A stretch of DNA of 33,987 nucleotides from Pseudomonadota bacterium (GCA_039028935.1 JBCCHD010000037.1:1-33987); one strand, 5' to 3'. Counted from the first letter of the stretch, positions 15,917-25,075 are shown. Numbers and translations: made by a program. Notes: generated from the sequence alone by a model not told the origin.

Positions 15917-18223
15917 CTAGAGATCGGACGCGTCGTAAATCCATCTAACGAATTGCCGGTCTAAGCTACGAATACAATCCCAATTTTGTTGAAGTGTTGT
16001 GGCGAGATTGTCTGCGTTTAAGCCAGCCGATTCCCAGGATACACATGGTTTCGAATTTAAAAAAAGAATATTGATAGCCCCATCTGCGTTTTTGGTAAAT
16101 TTAAGCTGCACCGTGAGCGCCGAGCGATTTAGCAGGCTCAACCGGGGAAGAAGACGGTTAAGAAAAGCCAAATAGTCTGCTGGATCAACTTCAGGCGTGT
16201 TAACAAAAACGATATTTTTTTCGCGCCGTAAACGAGATTCAACTTCGAAGATGCCAATGGCCTTTACTCGGCGCGCACCCTGAAGCCAGTCCCAGTAGTC
16301 ATCAACATTACTTAGCGGCAGCTCAACCACATGAGAATAAACTCGACGAGTCAGCCCTTTACCCGGCACAAGTGCCACCACGTTGACCCGGTCGACGGAG
16401 CGAGCAATTTTGGATCTAGTCGGCTTGTCAAGAGCATCTCTTTTCCGTAATAGAATACGGATCGCCTCAACATATTCGGCGGGACTTATAGCTTGGTCAC
16501 CATCTGGATCTTCGTGATGACGCAAAGATTGGGCATGAGTATTACCATTGTAAAAGAGGTGTCGCATTTTGTTCGAAAGTTGGGTATCCAAGATCTCGAT
16601 CTCTCTCATATGAGGAAGAACACTCTCTTCTAGCTCGTCAGCAATCTGGCCTGCTTTATTTGGATCCACGAACATAGTCGGTATATTCGACGACCTAACC
16701 GGAGTCACATAGCGAAAGGCACCACCTTCTTCAAATAGTCGGCGCATGGTTTTGATCGTAATCATCGACTTTTCTGAAAGCTGCATTGCATCTATTTTGA
16801 TCGGAGTATTGAGTAGAAAATCGCCAAATCCAATCAGGTCGGCCTCTCCATGCTTGTCACATTGATTGCCCGTAATGCTTGCGTCTACCGACGAAAGTTG
16901 GCGTTCAATTAATCTTCGCGTGTAGTGAACATCCACATGGAGCTTCACGCGCCGTTTCTTTGCGAGTTGGTGCTGCAGTCTAGCCAACTCAAGGCCTGGA
17001 CTGTTACACCGTCCTAGGTATGTGAGAAACTTACCTTCGGGGTGGCCAGTTACAAGAACTGCGTTTGACTCAGAATCACTGCCAATAATCGCCAATTGAC
17101 CATCAGGTCGCTCTATGATGTCTGTTACAAACATACGGCGTAGGCCCGGTCGGAATCGTGCTGCCCAATCGACCGAATAGTCTTTTCCCGACAGACCCAC
17201 AACCACTGTAGCGAGATAATCGACACCACTAAAAATAAGATCGCCACTTTGGATAGCATGAATCCGTAGATTTTCTAGATAGGCCAGTTCCGGCATTTCC
17301 ACTCTAGCGGTGATTTTCCTCGAGTCGGGATCGAGCACGATAATAAAAGCGGTTCGGTGGGGGTCCTGCCAATCACCCTTTGTAACGAGTGCAACTATGC
17401 CCCTTTGTGTACGGACGGCAGAACGAAATCTACATGGCGAGCAGTTTACGATTTTTCTTCGGAAGGTCCGACTGGTGGTCAGATCATGATATAGCAAATT
17501 TGTCTGCTGGTTGGCGAGGCCATCGTACTGGCTCGACAAGGCGCCCTCTTTGTCTGCTAATTGGTCGGGAAAATCAGTCAGTTCGAACGAGCTTGAGCGT
17601 TGTGCTCTATCTCCATTCCAGTCGTAATGATACGTTGCTACTCGTACTGTATCTTGCTCTAGAAATTTAGGTTGGGGCGTACCCAACATGAGTGTGAATC
17701 CGTCAGAACGCGTGGACACAACCGCTTCTTTAACCCGATGATGGAATGTCATCTTATTTTTCTTGAGTTCCCCATTCGGCGTAGTGGTCCAGAGTTCAAT
17801 GCGTCCATGCTCAAAATAAGATTCGTGATTGCGATTCAGTTGAAACCAGCGGCCCGGTTCTGGGTAAAAAAATATCAATGCCGGCGCTTTCGACGTCGAA
17901 TCGATGCCAATTATTGACCACCCTGGTCGGTCGTATATCTGCTGCCACAGGAGCGATCCATCTGGACCAAACTTAGCAAATAGCGGCCTCCCAGGATGAC
18001 CTCCTGTGTCGCTGACTCGGGCGTCCGCAATGCCGCTAACCCAAAGAAAACCCTCGACACCTTCTTTTAGAATTAAGCCCCGGTCCGCACCGCGTCCATC
18101 CGTTTCTGCTGACCGCGGAGTGCCAAATAATGTTAGCGCGCCCGCATCAATGTCGTATGCACAAGTCTCTCGTATTTGAACAAGTGTCAGAATAAAAATA
18201 AGAAATTGAGTGCTGCAACGCAT
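15917..18223 (-). CDS. Exported 768-residue protein with one EF-hand, unrecognised family
   Basis: I do not recognise this family. A signal peptide (about residues 1-22, MRCSTQFLIFILTLVQIRET) directs export. Residues about 30-430 have repeating short beta segments of propeller character (for example DGSLLWQQIYDRPGW, RTAFIIVLDPDSRKI and DGQLAIIGSDSES). A charged region (LARLQHQLAKKRRVKLHVDV) leads to an alpha/beta second half. That half contains a canonical EF-hand loop, DPDGDQAISPAE (residues 572-583), with Asp at 1, 3 and 5 and Glu at 12, so one Ca2+ site is likely. Late motifs are NIVFVNTPEVDPADYLAFLN and a C-terminal WDCIRSLDRQFVRW. The stretch is visibly richer in A+T than its neighbours and has few opposite-strand shadow frames, which hints at foreign origin. 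No Shine-Dalgarno is clear at the ATG. It is not obviously in an operon. Confidence 0.8.
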   Translation of the reverse strand: MRCSTQFLIFILTLVQIRETCAYDIDAGALTLFGTPRSAETDGRGADRGLILKEGVEGFLWVSGIADARVSDTGGHPGRPLFAKFGPDGSLLWQQIYDRPGWSIIGIDSTSKAPALIFFYPEPGRWFQLNRNHESYFEHGRIELWTTTPNGELKKNKMTFHHRVKEAVVSTRSDGFTLMLGTPQPKFLEQDTVRVATYHYDWNGDRAQRSSSFELTDFPDQLADKEGALSSQYDGLANQQTNLLYHDLTTSRTFRRKIVNCSPCRFRSAVRTQRGIVALVTKGDWQDPHRTAFIIVLDPDSRKITARVEMPELAYLENLRIHAIQSGDLIFSGVDYLATVVVGLSGKDYSVDWAARFRPGLRRMFVTDIIERPDGQLAIIGSDSESNAVLVTGHPEGKFLTYLGRCNSPGLELARLQHQLAKKRRVKLHVDVHYTRRLIERQLSSVDASITGNQCDKHGEADLIGFGDFLLNTPIKIDAMQLSEKSMITIKTMRRLFEEGGAFRYVTPVRSSNIPTMFVDPNKAGQIADELEESVLPHMREIEILDTQLSNKMRHLFYNGNTHAQSLRHHEDPDGDQAISPAEYVEAIRILLRKRDALDKPTRSKIARSVDRVNVVALVPGKGLTRRVYSHVVELPLSNVDDYWDWLQGARRVKAIGIFEVESRLRREKNIVFVNTPEVDPADYLAFLNRLLPRLSLLNRSALTVQLKFTKNADGAINILFLNSKPCVSWESAGLNADNLATTLQQNWDCIRSLDRQFVRWIYDASDL

Positions 18224-18642
18224 TATGTTTGAGCAAAGCCTTATGCATTTGGGCTAAAGAAAATGAAGTCGCAGTTAACTCTCGTAACGAGACCCCGCCC
18301 TAAGCCGCGACCGAAACTGTCGCAAGACTCAGCTTAAGCCTAAAACAATTTAGCTCATCCGCCCTTCTTTCGCTCTTTTTTTACCTTTTTTTGAAACTAG
18401 CAGTGTATTCATCAGAGCACCGCAAAAACCTTATTACTCTAAGAATACAAGGGAATAGCCACCTAATTCACAGTTCGGTGAAGGGTCTTCTATTTCATTA
18501 ACGAAACGAAAAGAGAGAAACGTGCGCGTAACGTCGGGCGACTTAGGCCAATCGAGGAGCAATCGCTATCAAGTTGTGACTCCAATCACCCATTGGCGAT
18601 GAGCCGCTAAAGAACGAGTTTCCTAAAACGATGTTGAATCAT
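18224..18642. other. Intergenic region with small dyads and pyrimidine tracts
   Basis: This region lies upstream of the 768-residue protein gene and downstream of the PEP-CTERM gene at 18643. It holds TCTCGT-A-ACGAGA at 18280-18292 (about 57 bp before the start at 18223). It also holds a nested pair, GCGAC/GTCGC (18307-18311 with 18319-18323) inside TAAGC/GCTTA (18301-18305 with 18332-18336). T-rich tracts follow around 18366-18392. Any of these could be an operator or leader structure. I see no gene or RNA. Confidence 0.4.
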
Positions 18643-19260
18643 CTACATCTTGAAAAAACGCCTCACTCCAAACAGCCCAGCCACACTGCTTAGTAAAAGA
18701 AAATACGCCGAGGGGACCGGTACAGGCACGATGACGTTTGCACCACTGATGCCACTGGCCAGCAGCGCATCACCAATCGGCTCCGCACTGACATTCAACC
18801 ACGGATTAATACTCGACTCTTCAAGGCAGAGCGTCATACCGCACGGCGTGGCGCTGGGATGGGTGGAATCCAGAACCAAGAAGGTAAACGTACCAATCTC
18901 GCCAGCCGACGTGATGCCGCCAAACACGCCTTGCAATTTGTTCGCAGCAATACCAAAGTCTTGATAGAAACCGGGGGAATCCAATGAGCCAACCGGAGAG
19001 GCCGGCGCCCATACATCCGGCTGCAGCGGCGCCGCCTCATACGTCACGAACACCAGAGCGCCGGCGTCGTAGATGAGATTCAATGCGCCGCCAAACACAT
19101 TTTCGTCTGTAAAATCATAGATGACGGTCACACTCACCTGGCCATTGTTACCGTCGTAGCTCAGCGCATCCAGCCCTACACTGCCCGCTAAGGCATTGGA
19201 CATCCCACCACCCACTAACAAACAGATAAGTACTTGGTGAACGATTTTGCTGTGCATCAT
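18643..19260 (-). CDS. PEP-CTERM protein with cohesin-like domain
   Basis: This is a secreted 205-residue protein. A signal peptide (about residues 1-25, ending ALAG) is followed by one beta domain, about 28-165, with cohesin-type features: GNNGQVSVTVIYDFT, GGALNLIYDAGALVFVTYE and GEIGTFTFLVLDS, that is, spaced strands with the buried Val/Phe pattern of the cohesin jelly-roll. The C-terminus VPVPSAYFLLLSSVAGLFG plus a basic RRFFKM end is an exosortase sorting signal, a second variant beside the one at 3484. GGGAGAAG directly before the ATG at 19260 is a strong Shine-Dalgarno; an in-frame ATG at 19257 is the alternative. Cohesin modules bind dockerins in cellulosomes, but many isolated ones have unknown partners. 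The dockerin-like mosaic protein in this window is one candidate. Confidence 0.78.
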   Translation of the reverse strand: MMHSKIVHQVLICLLVGGGMSNALAGSVGLDALSYDGNNGQVSVTVIYDFTDENVFGGALNLIYDAGALVFVTYEAAPLQPDVWAPASPVGSLDSPGFYQDFGIAANKLQGVFGGITSAGEIGTFTFLVLDSTHPSATPCGMTLCLEESSINPWLNVSAEPIGDALLASGISGANVIVPVPVPSAYFLLLSSVAGLFGVRRFFKM

Positions 19261-19739
19261 CTTCTCCCGTTATCCGCTAGCCTACAGCAAGAAGAACCAT
19301 ACCCAATAATCCAATTAAGAACAGAAACTTAGATTTTTTGCGTCGGACCTTATTATCTTGGACCGCCAATACTTCACTCGAAATACAAGATCTTCATGAA
19401 GAACGTTATCAACACTAAGGCATCGGCGTCCAACACGACAAACAAGTCGTTCAACCACACCGAATCATCGACCGACGTTCAGTGTTATCGGGTAGCGAAC
19501 AAAAACGAACAGCATCGGTTCTTGTCCAAACCCGCGACGCTCGACCGAAACAAGTACCGACTCGACCTTCACCGCCGCTGATTGCCAGGCTCACAACTAT
19601 CGGCGTATGATCACACTCACTTCCGCCAAGAACCGAAGAACTTCAGGGCACGGTGAGGATGAGCAGAATCGACCTCGTGGTGAAACGACACTCGCTCACA
19701 ACGAATTTTGACGCGCTGTATTTTTGGGAGGATCACCCG
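19261..19739. other. Intergenic region
   Basis: This is the divergent spacer between the cohesin-like PEP-CTERM gene and the acetyltransferase gene. A 61-codon frame (19396-19581, plus) has no ribosome-binding site and an unstructured Asn/Thr/Ser-rich translation; I treat it as non-coding. The Shine-Dalgarno GGGAGG at 19726-19731 belongs to the next gene. Nothing else stands out. Confidence 0.5.
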
Positions 19740-20204
19740 TTGACGTATCTTATTCGCGAGGCGACGCACAGCGACCTCGATACCCTCCTCTCATTTGAGC
19801 AGGGCATTATTTCAGCTGAGCGACCCTATGATCCGACGCTCAAGCCCGACCCAATCAGCTACTACGACATCAAAGCAATGATCGACAGTCCAGATGCCGT
19901 TGTCATTGTCGCTGAGTTCGACCAGACGATTGTCGCGTCTGGATACGCAAAGCATCGGGCGTCACGACACTACACGACACCCGAAACCCATGCTTTTTTA
20001 GGCATGATGTACGTTCAGCCCGAGCATCGGGGTAAGGGCGTTAATGGCAAAGTGCTCGACACACTACTCGACTGGGCGCGAAGTCAGAACCTGCTTGAGG
20101 TTCACCTTACCGTTTATCCGGAGAATGAAGCTGCGTGCCGTGCTTATCGAAAAGTCGGGTTTGAGCCGTATATTCTTGAAATGCGTATGGGGCTAGACGA
20201 CTAG
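19740..20204 (+). CDS. GNAT family N-acetyltransferase
   Basis: This is a small cytoplasmic acetyltransferase of the GNAT superfamily, transferring acetyl from acetyl-CoA to an amine on an unknown substrate. The acetyl-CoA pyrophosphate-binding motif is VQPEHRGKGVNGKVLDTLL (the R/QxxGxG/A loop). It is followed by a beta-5 segment, LEVHLTVYPENEAACRAYRK, and the usual GFEPYILEMRM ending. I chose the TTG at 19740: GGGAGG lies 8 nt before it and the protein then begins at the conserved YLIREATHSDLDTL strand, giving 154 residues. An upstream GTG (19653) or ATG (19659) in frame would add about 27-29 residues with no family homology that I can see. It appears to be a single gene, pointing towards the convergent DUF2799-like gene. 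Confidence 0.87.
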   Translation: MTYLIREATHSDLDTLLSFEQGIISAERPYDPTLKPDPISYYDIKAMIDSPDAVVIVAEFDQTIVASGYAKHRASRHYTTPETHAFLGMMYVQPEHRGKGVNGKVLDTLLDWARSQNLLEVHLTVYPENEAACRAYRKVGFEPYILEMRMGLDD

Positions 20205-20248
20205 CGGCGTGCCGTATGCGCATTCAGAAGGGTCAGTTGGCGACCGTA

Positions 20249-20827
20249 TTATTCCAATAAACGGAGTGACGACAACCCGTCTTTATAATTGACTTTCAGG
20301 CTTTGCCTAAGGCTCGTTAGTCTTCGAGTCTCGAAATCTCGCTCCGACACTAAATTAGCAATTCTCCCTCTCAGCATCATAACGCGCTCATGATCAACCG
20401 CGGCCAACACGTCCTTACTTGAACTTGACGGCACATCCGACAGCTGTTTGCGGGTCAACCGTAGTTCGGTCGTAATGAGCTCCAGTCGCTGATGTCCGGC
20501 ATAGATCTCGCGGCCAGTCAGAAAACCGTGATGATACCGCTGCCATTTCGAATCCCTGCAGTTCGGTAAAGGCTCGTCGCCATGCTCGCCCTCGAACAGG
20601 CCCTGTTCGTAGCTGCAGAGTTTTTCAAGGCCGTATTCAAACCCCATTCGGTAAGCAATGGGCGCCGAGTTGCTGCATGCGTACACGGGTTCGTTATCAT
20701 CAAGCTGCCCACCGGACATGGCGGTCGACGCGCCATGGTCTCGCCACTGATCGACATTGCAGGTTTGAAGCGGCATGGTGGAACAACCGGCTAAATAAAG
20801 AACACAGAGTGTGAGTAAGTGACGCAT
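20249..20827 (-). CDS. DUF2799-like lipoprotein
   Basis: This is a 192-residue predicted lipoprotein: MRHLLTLCVLYLAGC carries a lipobox ending at Cys15. The mature part matches the DUF2799 pattern: a W-x(3)-G start (DQWRDHGAST), then AYRMGFEYGLEKLCSYEQGLFEGEHG, then a late Cys and YHHGFLTGREIYAG. These are short Gly-containing helices with spaced cysteines. The C-terminal third (about 115-185) is rich in Arg, Leu and Glu and probably forms a coiled coil (TELRLTRKQL, RIANLVSERDFETRRL). The function of the family is unknown; members are envelope proteins of Gammaproteobacteria. A GAGAG-like Shine-Dalgarno lies somewhat far upstream. Confidence 0.8.
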   Translation of the reverse strand: MRHLLTLCVLYLAGCSTMPLQTCNVDQWRDHGASTAMSGGQLDDNEPVYACSNSAPIAYRMGFEYGLEKLCSYEQGLFEGEHGDEPLPNCRDSKWQRYHHGFLTGREIYAGHQRLELITTELRLTRKQLSDVPSSSSKDVLAAVDHERVMMLRGRIANLVSERDFETRRLTSLRQSLKVNYKDGLSSLRLLE

Positions 20828-21373
20828 TTGACTATCCGCTCTCAGGAGTTAACGAAACCAATGCGATCAGTGTTGCCCAGCGCAATTACCATAATCTGGA
20901 ACTGTGTCACAGTTCACAGAATTACAGAATTAGACTAAGTGAAAGTCCGTACTGAGGGAGTACGCTCATTACCCGCAAAGACAATTCTAGGGTTGATAAG
21001 GTCAGACGGCCTTACTGTCGGCGTACCGTTTCGGAAAGCGAAATCCGAGTTTTCTTTTGTGGCTTGATAATGCAGTCCGCCGCCCAGAGTGACGAAGACA
21101 CCCAACACACGCTCAACGGTATCAGCCGTGCCACCGCATGCACGGCGGATTGCTGCTGTAACAGTCTGAAGGCCCAGGATTTTTCTCGTTGTTTTAGTCG
21201 TCTTACGTTACTATTTATGAATAGAGTGAAATTCGCAACCCGACACTATTGCCTCACCATATGGCGCGTAACCTGTTATTTTGTATAGATATTCAGGTGC
21301 CTGACAGTCATGTGATCAGCGCCAAGGACGTCGGTGCGAGACGACAAACAAACCACCATGGAACACCATTGAT
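20828..21373. other. Long intergenic region with minor dyads
   Basis: This 546-bp stretch holds no gene that I can support. It contains CGTACT-GAGGG-AGTACG (20948-20964), a short direct reiteration of ACAGAATT just before it, and TCGGA/TCCGA (21031-21035 with 21044-21048) followed by a broken T-run that resembles a weak plus-strand terminator with no gene to serve. It is AT-richer towards 21180-21320, where the promoter of the next gene probably lies. Confidence 0.4.
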
Positions 21374-21910
21374 ATGGAAGCAGACGACACACCAAGCACG
21401 AACAAGACCTCCGCACTGTCGATTATTGCCATCGCTATGTCGATGGGCGCACTGTTTGTCTCCGTGCTGGAGGTCTCTGCAATCCGCGATGATCAACGCA
21501 TCCAGGTTTGGCCTTACATCGGTGTCTACACCAACTACTCCGAGGACGGATTTCGTTTGCATGCGATTAACAAAGGAATTGGTCCGGCTCGGGTCCAAAC
21601 ACTCAAGATGTTCTATGACGGCGAACACGTTACGGATATCGATCAGCTCATCCTCAATACGCTAGGCGAAAAGGATGCGTTCAGCTACGACCTCTATCGG
21701 TCCAGCAATATTAGTCGAAGTGTCATGAGCGCAGACGAAGATAAGACCCTATTCGGCGTGCCCTGGGAACCGCGCACGCGGCGTTTGATTGATGACTGGG
21801 CAACCAAGGTTGATGTCGTCGTCTGTTATTGCTCCGTGTATGACGACTGTTGGGAATCGCGCCTAAATACGGGCGAGCCGACGGAAGTGTCTAGCTGTCC
21901 GGTTCAGTAG
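21374..21910 (+). CDS. Small membrane-anchored hypothetical protein
   Basis: This 178-residue protein has a short hydrophilic N-terminus, one transmembrane helix (SALSIIAIAMSMGALFVSVL, residues 13-32), then EVSAIRDDQRIQVWPYIGV and a soluble domain. Similar single-helix proteins with a conserved R-x-QRI-x-VWPY junction and a following NKGIGPARVQTLKMFYDG segment are common hypothetical proteins in Gammaproteobacteria. The soluble part carries several Cys near the C-terminus (VVVCYCSVYDDCW, SSCPVQ), suggesting disulfides and an extracytoplasmic location. No role is known. No Shine-Dalgarno is visible before the ATG, so the start is moderately supported. Neighbouring gaps are long; it is probably monocistronic. 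Confidence 0.78.
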   Translation: MEADDTPSTNKTSALSIIAIAMSMGALFVSVLEVSAIRDDQRIQVWPYIGVYTNYSEDGFRLHAINKGIGPARVQTLKMFYDGEHVTDIDQLILNTLGEKDAFSYDLYRSSNISRSVMSADEDKTLFGVPWEPRTRRLIDDWATKVDVVVCYCSVYDDCWESRLNTGEPTEVSSCPVQ

Positions 21911-22176
21911 CGATCAACCCTAATCATCTTGAAAACCAGCGGCTCGATGCGCAGAGTGCGTGACCACCGAGGTTTGCGCCCACTCACGACGGTGTGAATT
22001 CACCACACCGACGAGCAGAATCCGTCAATCCGCGCTTGGCCCACGCAAACAGTGTTACCAATCTGTGATCAATGTAAATTCGACCTGGTATCGTGATAGA
22101 TTCGCGCAATGGAATGCGCTGGCGAACCGTCACGGGTCTCGCTAATCAAGAGAGTAAGAGGAGTTCTCTACGGCTT

Positions 22177-23289
22177 ATGATGTTCTCAAAACCCAAGATC
22201 TCATGGTGTGCAATATCTACACTAGCGGCCGCGTTGTCTATCTCGGTTGTTAATGCGAGCGATCAGAGTGGCAATGCTCAGTTGAGCGAAGAAGCCGCTA
22301 CTGACAAGGTTTTACAAGATCTATCTCAGTCAATGATAGAGCAAACCTTAAACCGGCTCACACCGGCGCAACTAAAAACACTCGATGAAAAATGTGACGC
22401 CGGCGCCTCGTTTGCCTGCGAAACACTGAGCGGTGTCTACAAACGCGGCGTGAATGGACCGAAGGACGAAGCGAAAGAGTTTTACTACACGAAAAAGGCG
22501 TGCGACGCCGGCAGCATAATCTCGTGTGGCAATCTGGGCGTCTTTTATCACGACGGTATGGGCACGCCCAAAGACCATACCAAATCCATTCCGTTTCTCA
22601 TTGCAAGTTGCAACGACCGTCAACCTAACGCGTGTTTTTATCTGGGCTATGCGTACAAAAAGGGCGAGGGAGTCGACACAGATTTGACCAAAGCGTCGAG
22701 CGCGCTATCAAAATCCTGCGATTTGAAATTCGCCTTCGGTTGCGGAGGTCTCGGTCAGCTCTATATGGAAACCGCCGAGTCTGATCAGGATATACAGACT
22801 GCCATCAGTCTCTATGAAACTGCGTGCGAGATGCCAAAGGGATATTTTGGCTGTTATGCTCTCGGAGTCGAATACCAAAGCGGCGAAAGAGTTGACCAAG
22901 ACGATGAAAAGTCCTTTCGCTTTTTTCGATTAGCGTGCCTCCATGGGCACAACGAGTCGTGCATTAACACTGGCATCAACTACTATCGAGGCACGGGGGT
23001 TGAAAGAGACATGCGCTTGGCAGGCGAGTACTTAGAACCACAGTGTGTAAAACGACACACTCTCGCGTGTCTATACTTCGCTTATCAATTAAAACTCGGT
23101 GATGGCGTACCGAAAGATCACGGACGCGCGTTTTCACTTTTTGTTTTGAGCTGCAGTGACGGGTTTGCAGATGGCTGCTTCGAGGTCGGTCTTGCCTATT
23201 ATGACGGCCAGGGCGTTGCAATCGATCGACAAAAAGCTCAGCAGTATTTTGATAAATCGTGTGCACTTGGAATTCAGGAAGCGTGCTAA
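22177..23289 (+). CDS. Secreted Sel1-repeat protein, Hcp-like, with paired cysteines
   Basis: This 370-residue exported protein is built of Sel1-like (SLR) helical repeats of about 36 residues. A signal peptide (MMFSKPKISWCAISTLAAAL to VVNAS) precedes a short linker. Nine repeats or part-repeats each carry a cysteine pair, CDAGASFAC, CDAGSIISC, CNDRQPNAC and so on to the terminal CALGIQEAC. The spacing is C-x7-C except for one C-x8-C (CEMPKGYFGC). This is the pattern of Helicobacter cysteine-rich (Hcp) proteins, where each pair is a disulfide stapling the helices. The chain ends exactly on the last cysteine. Such proteins act as protein-protein scaffolds; weak beta-lactam binding is reported for Hcp members. 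AGGAG lies 14 nt before the ATG at 22177, a bit far. In-frame starts upstream to 22093 look non-native. Confidence 0.88.
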   Translation: MMFSKPKISWCAISTLAAALSISVVNASDQSGNAQLSEEAATDKVLQDLSQSMIEQTLNRLTPAQLKTLDEKCDAGASFACETLSGVYKRGVNGPKDEAKEFYYTKKACDAGSIISCGNLGVFYHDGMGTPKDHTKSIPFLIASCNDRQPNACFYLGYAYKKGEGVDTDLTKASSALSKSCDLKFAFGCGGLGQLYMETAESDQDIQTAISLYETACEMPKGYFGCYALGVEYQSGERVDQDDEKSFRFFRLACLHGHNESCINTGINYYRGTGVERDMRLAGEYLEPQCVKRHTLACLYFAYQLKLGDGVPKDHGRAFSLFVLSCSDGFADGCFEVGLAYYDGQGVAIDRQKAQQYFDKSCALGIQEAC

Positions 23290-23671
23290 TGCTACTGTCC
23301 TGTCACGCGACTGCGACACGCCGATGAGAGATCGCGGACGTATTGATCCGCACAGTAGCCGCCCGTTTTTTCGTTTTTTATTTTTGTCGATTATTCAATA
23401 ACGTCGGTTTTTACTGCGATATCTACTATGCGCAGCGCAATAATAATAGACGACCGTCGGCTTAATCCCTAGATCAAAACCAGACAACTACCGCCTTTTT
23501 GACAGACTGTTCGACGGCGCAAATCACTCCATTTTGCAATACCCAACTCGCCGCATTAAGAATTTCTGAGTGTCTGAGAAACCCTTTTGTCGTATCACGC
23601 ATCATTACCAGTAGAGGGTCTGTCATTAGCGGCGCCCGTCCGCCCATCGAAAACAGCGAGAAACGGTTCGA
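23290..23671. other. Intergenic region upstream of the acyltransferase pair
   Basis: After the Sel1 gene there is a small GCGGA/TCCGC hairpin (about 23333-23350) and then long T-runs (about 23368-23390). This could be an imperfect terminator, although stem and T-run are separated. A weak promoter candidate, TTGCAA (23534-23539), 17 nt, TAAGAA (23557-23562), lies 110 nt before the MBOAT start. Nothing else is seen. Confidence 0.4.
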
Positions 23672-25075
23672 ATGGTATTTAACACTCCGATTTTCTTACT
23701 CTTTTTTGTTTTTTTCCTGCTGATTTACGGCGTGATTTTGGGCGAGAAGAAGCCCAAGCTCTACTTTATTCTTGTCGCCAGCCTGGTGTTTTACGGCGCC
23801 TGGAACTACCGGTTTATTCCGCTGCTCGTCGGCAGCGCCGTGATTGACTATTACTTGGCACTTGCTATCGCCGCCGCACCGGCGCATCGCAAACGACTGT
23901 TTTTAACACTGTCGGTCGTCATGAATCTGGGCATTCTGGCGCTGTTCAAATACGCCGACTTCGCCATCGAATCGGCAGGTGAGTTCTTATTACTGTTCGG
24001 TGTCGAAGCCTCGTTACCCACGCTCTCCTGGATTCTCCCAGTTGGCATTTCGTTCTACACCTTCCAAAGCCTCAGCTACACAATAGACGTTTATCGCGGC
24101 GACATGGAACCACGCCGGGGACTCGCTCACTTCACAACGGCACTCGCCTTTTTTCCCCAACTGGTTGCCGGACCCATTTTGCGCGCGCGTCAGATTCTTC
24201 CGCAGTTTCATTCGCTGCCGGTGCCCACCTGGGAAAACGCGCGTCACGGATTTTTGCTGATCACCTCTGGGCTGTTCAAAAAAACCATCGCCGACTTACT
24301 GGCGATACCAGTCGCTCACGCATTTGATGGCGATGGACCGGTCAGCCTGCTCGAAGCCTGGACCGGTGCGTTGGCCTTCGCTGGGCAGATTTATGGCGAC
24401 TTCGCCGGCTATACCGACATGGCGATTGGTATCGCACTGGTCATCGGCTTTAAGATCCCACCCAACTTTCGACTCCCTTACTTCGCCGTTTCACCCGTTG
24501 ATTTTTGGCGTCGATGGCATATCTCGCTATCCAGCTGGCTACGCGACTACTTGTACATTCCGTTAGGCGGCCGCAACAATCGCTACCGCAATGTGATGAT
24601 CACGATGCTGTTAGGCGGACTCTGGCACGGCGCCGCCTGGAACTTTGTTGCCTGGGGAGCGTTCCACGGTGTCATTATTATGGCCACACACTACCTGAGC
24701 GGACTCGGTATATTCGCGGCGTTTTCCAGCAGGTCGTCGCGGATGATGACCGTTTTGAAGTGGGCGATTACGTTCTATCTTGTCTTGCTGGGGTGGGTGC
24801 TCTTTCGCGCCACCAGCCTCGACGATGCGCTACAGCTCATGATTAACATGCACACCATCTCCGGTCTCCCGGGGTCGGCGCCGACCGCCTTGGTGGTCTT
24901 CGTGCTCACAATCGTCGCATTAATCGGCATGCATGTGTGGGACTGGTTTGTTATTGCCAAAGGCGATGCCTTTGAAACCAAGCGCTGGCTGTTTTGGCCC
25001 GTGCTCATTCTGATCCAGGCAATTTGCCTTATGACCGGAGAACCGAGTAATGAGTTCATCTACTTCCAGTTCTGA
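23672..25075 (+). CDS. MBOAT family O-acyltransferase (AlgI/PatA-like)
   Basis: This 467-residue integral membrane protein moves acyl groups, usually acetyl, across the inner membrane for modification of an extracytoplasmic polymer. It begins MVFNTPIFLLFFVFFLLIYG, and about ten or more hydrophobic helices follow. Family blocks are PVGISFYTFQSLSYTIDVYRG, FFPQLVAGPILRA, the DFAGYTDMAIGIA segment and FWRRWHISLSSWLRDYLYIP. The presumed catalytic histidine is H319 in GGLWHGAAWNF. Length and motifs match AlgI, PatA and DltB-type proteins. The downstream gene overlaps it by 26 nt and encodes an SGNH-type partner, the usual arrangement. No alginate or peptidoglycan genes are adjacent, so the acceptor is unknown. 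The start is modestly supported by a GAGA-like sequence about 10 nt upstream. Confidence 0.94.
   Translation: MVFNTPIFLLFFVFFLLIYGVILGEKKPKLYFILVASLVFYGAWNYRFIPLLVGSAVIDYYLALAIAAAPAHRKRLFLTLSVVMNLGILALFKYADFAIESAGEFLLLFGVEASLPTLSWILPVGISFYTFQSLSYTIDVYRGDMEPRRGLAHFTTALAFFPQLVAGPILRARQILPQFHSLPVPTWENARHGFLLITSGLFKKTIADLLAIPVAHAFDGDGPVSLLEAWTGALAFAGQIYGDFAGYTDMAIGIALVIGFKIPPNFRLPYFAVSPVDFWRRWHISLSSWLRDYLYIPLGGRNNRYRNVMITMLLGGLWHGAAWNFVAWGAFHGVIIMATHYLSGLGIFAAFSSRSSRMMTVLKWAITFYLVLLGWVLFRATSLDDALQLMINMHTISGLPGSAPTALVVFVLTIVALIGMHVWDWFVIAKGDAFETKRWLFWPVLILIQAICLMTGEPSNEFIYFQF

Noticed and set aside
19396-19581. 61-codon plus-strand frame between the PEP-CTERM and GNAT genes
   Set aside because: It has no ribosome-binding site and a low-complexity Asn/Thr/Ser translation.
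21031-21058. Hairpin plus T-rich run resembling a terminator
   Set aside because: The stem is only 5 bp, the T-run is interrupted, and no plus-strand gene ends nearby.
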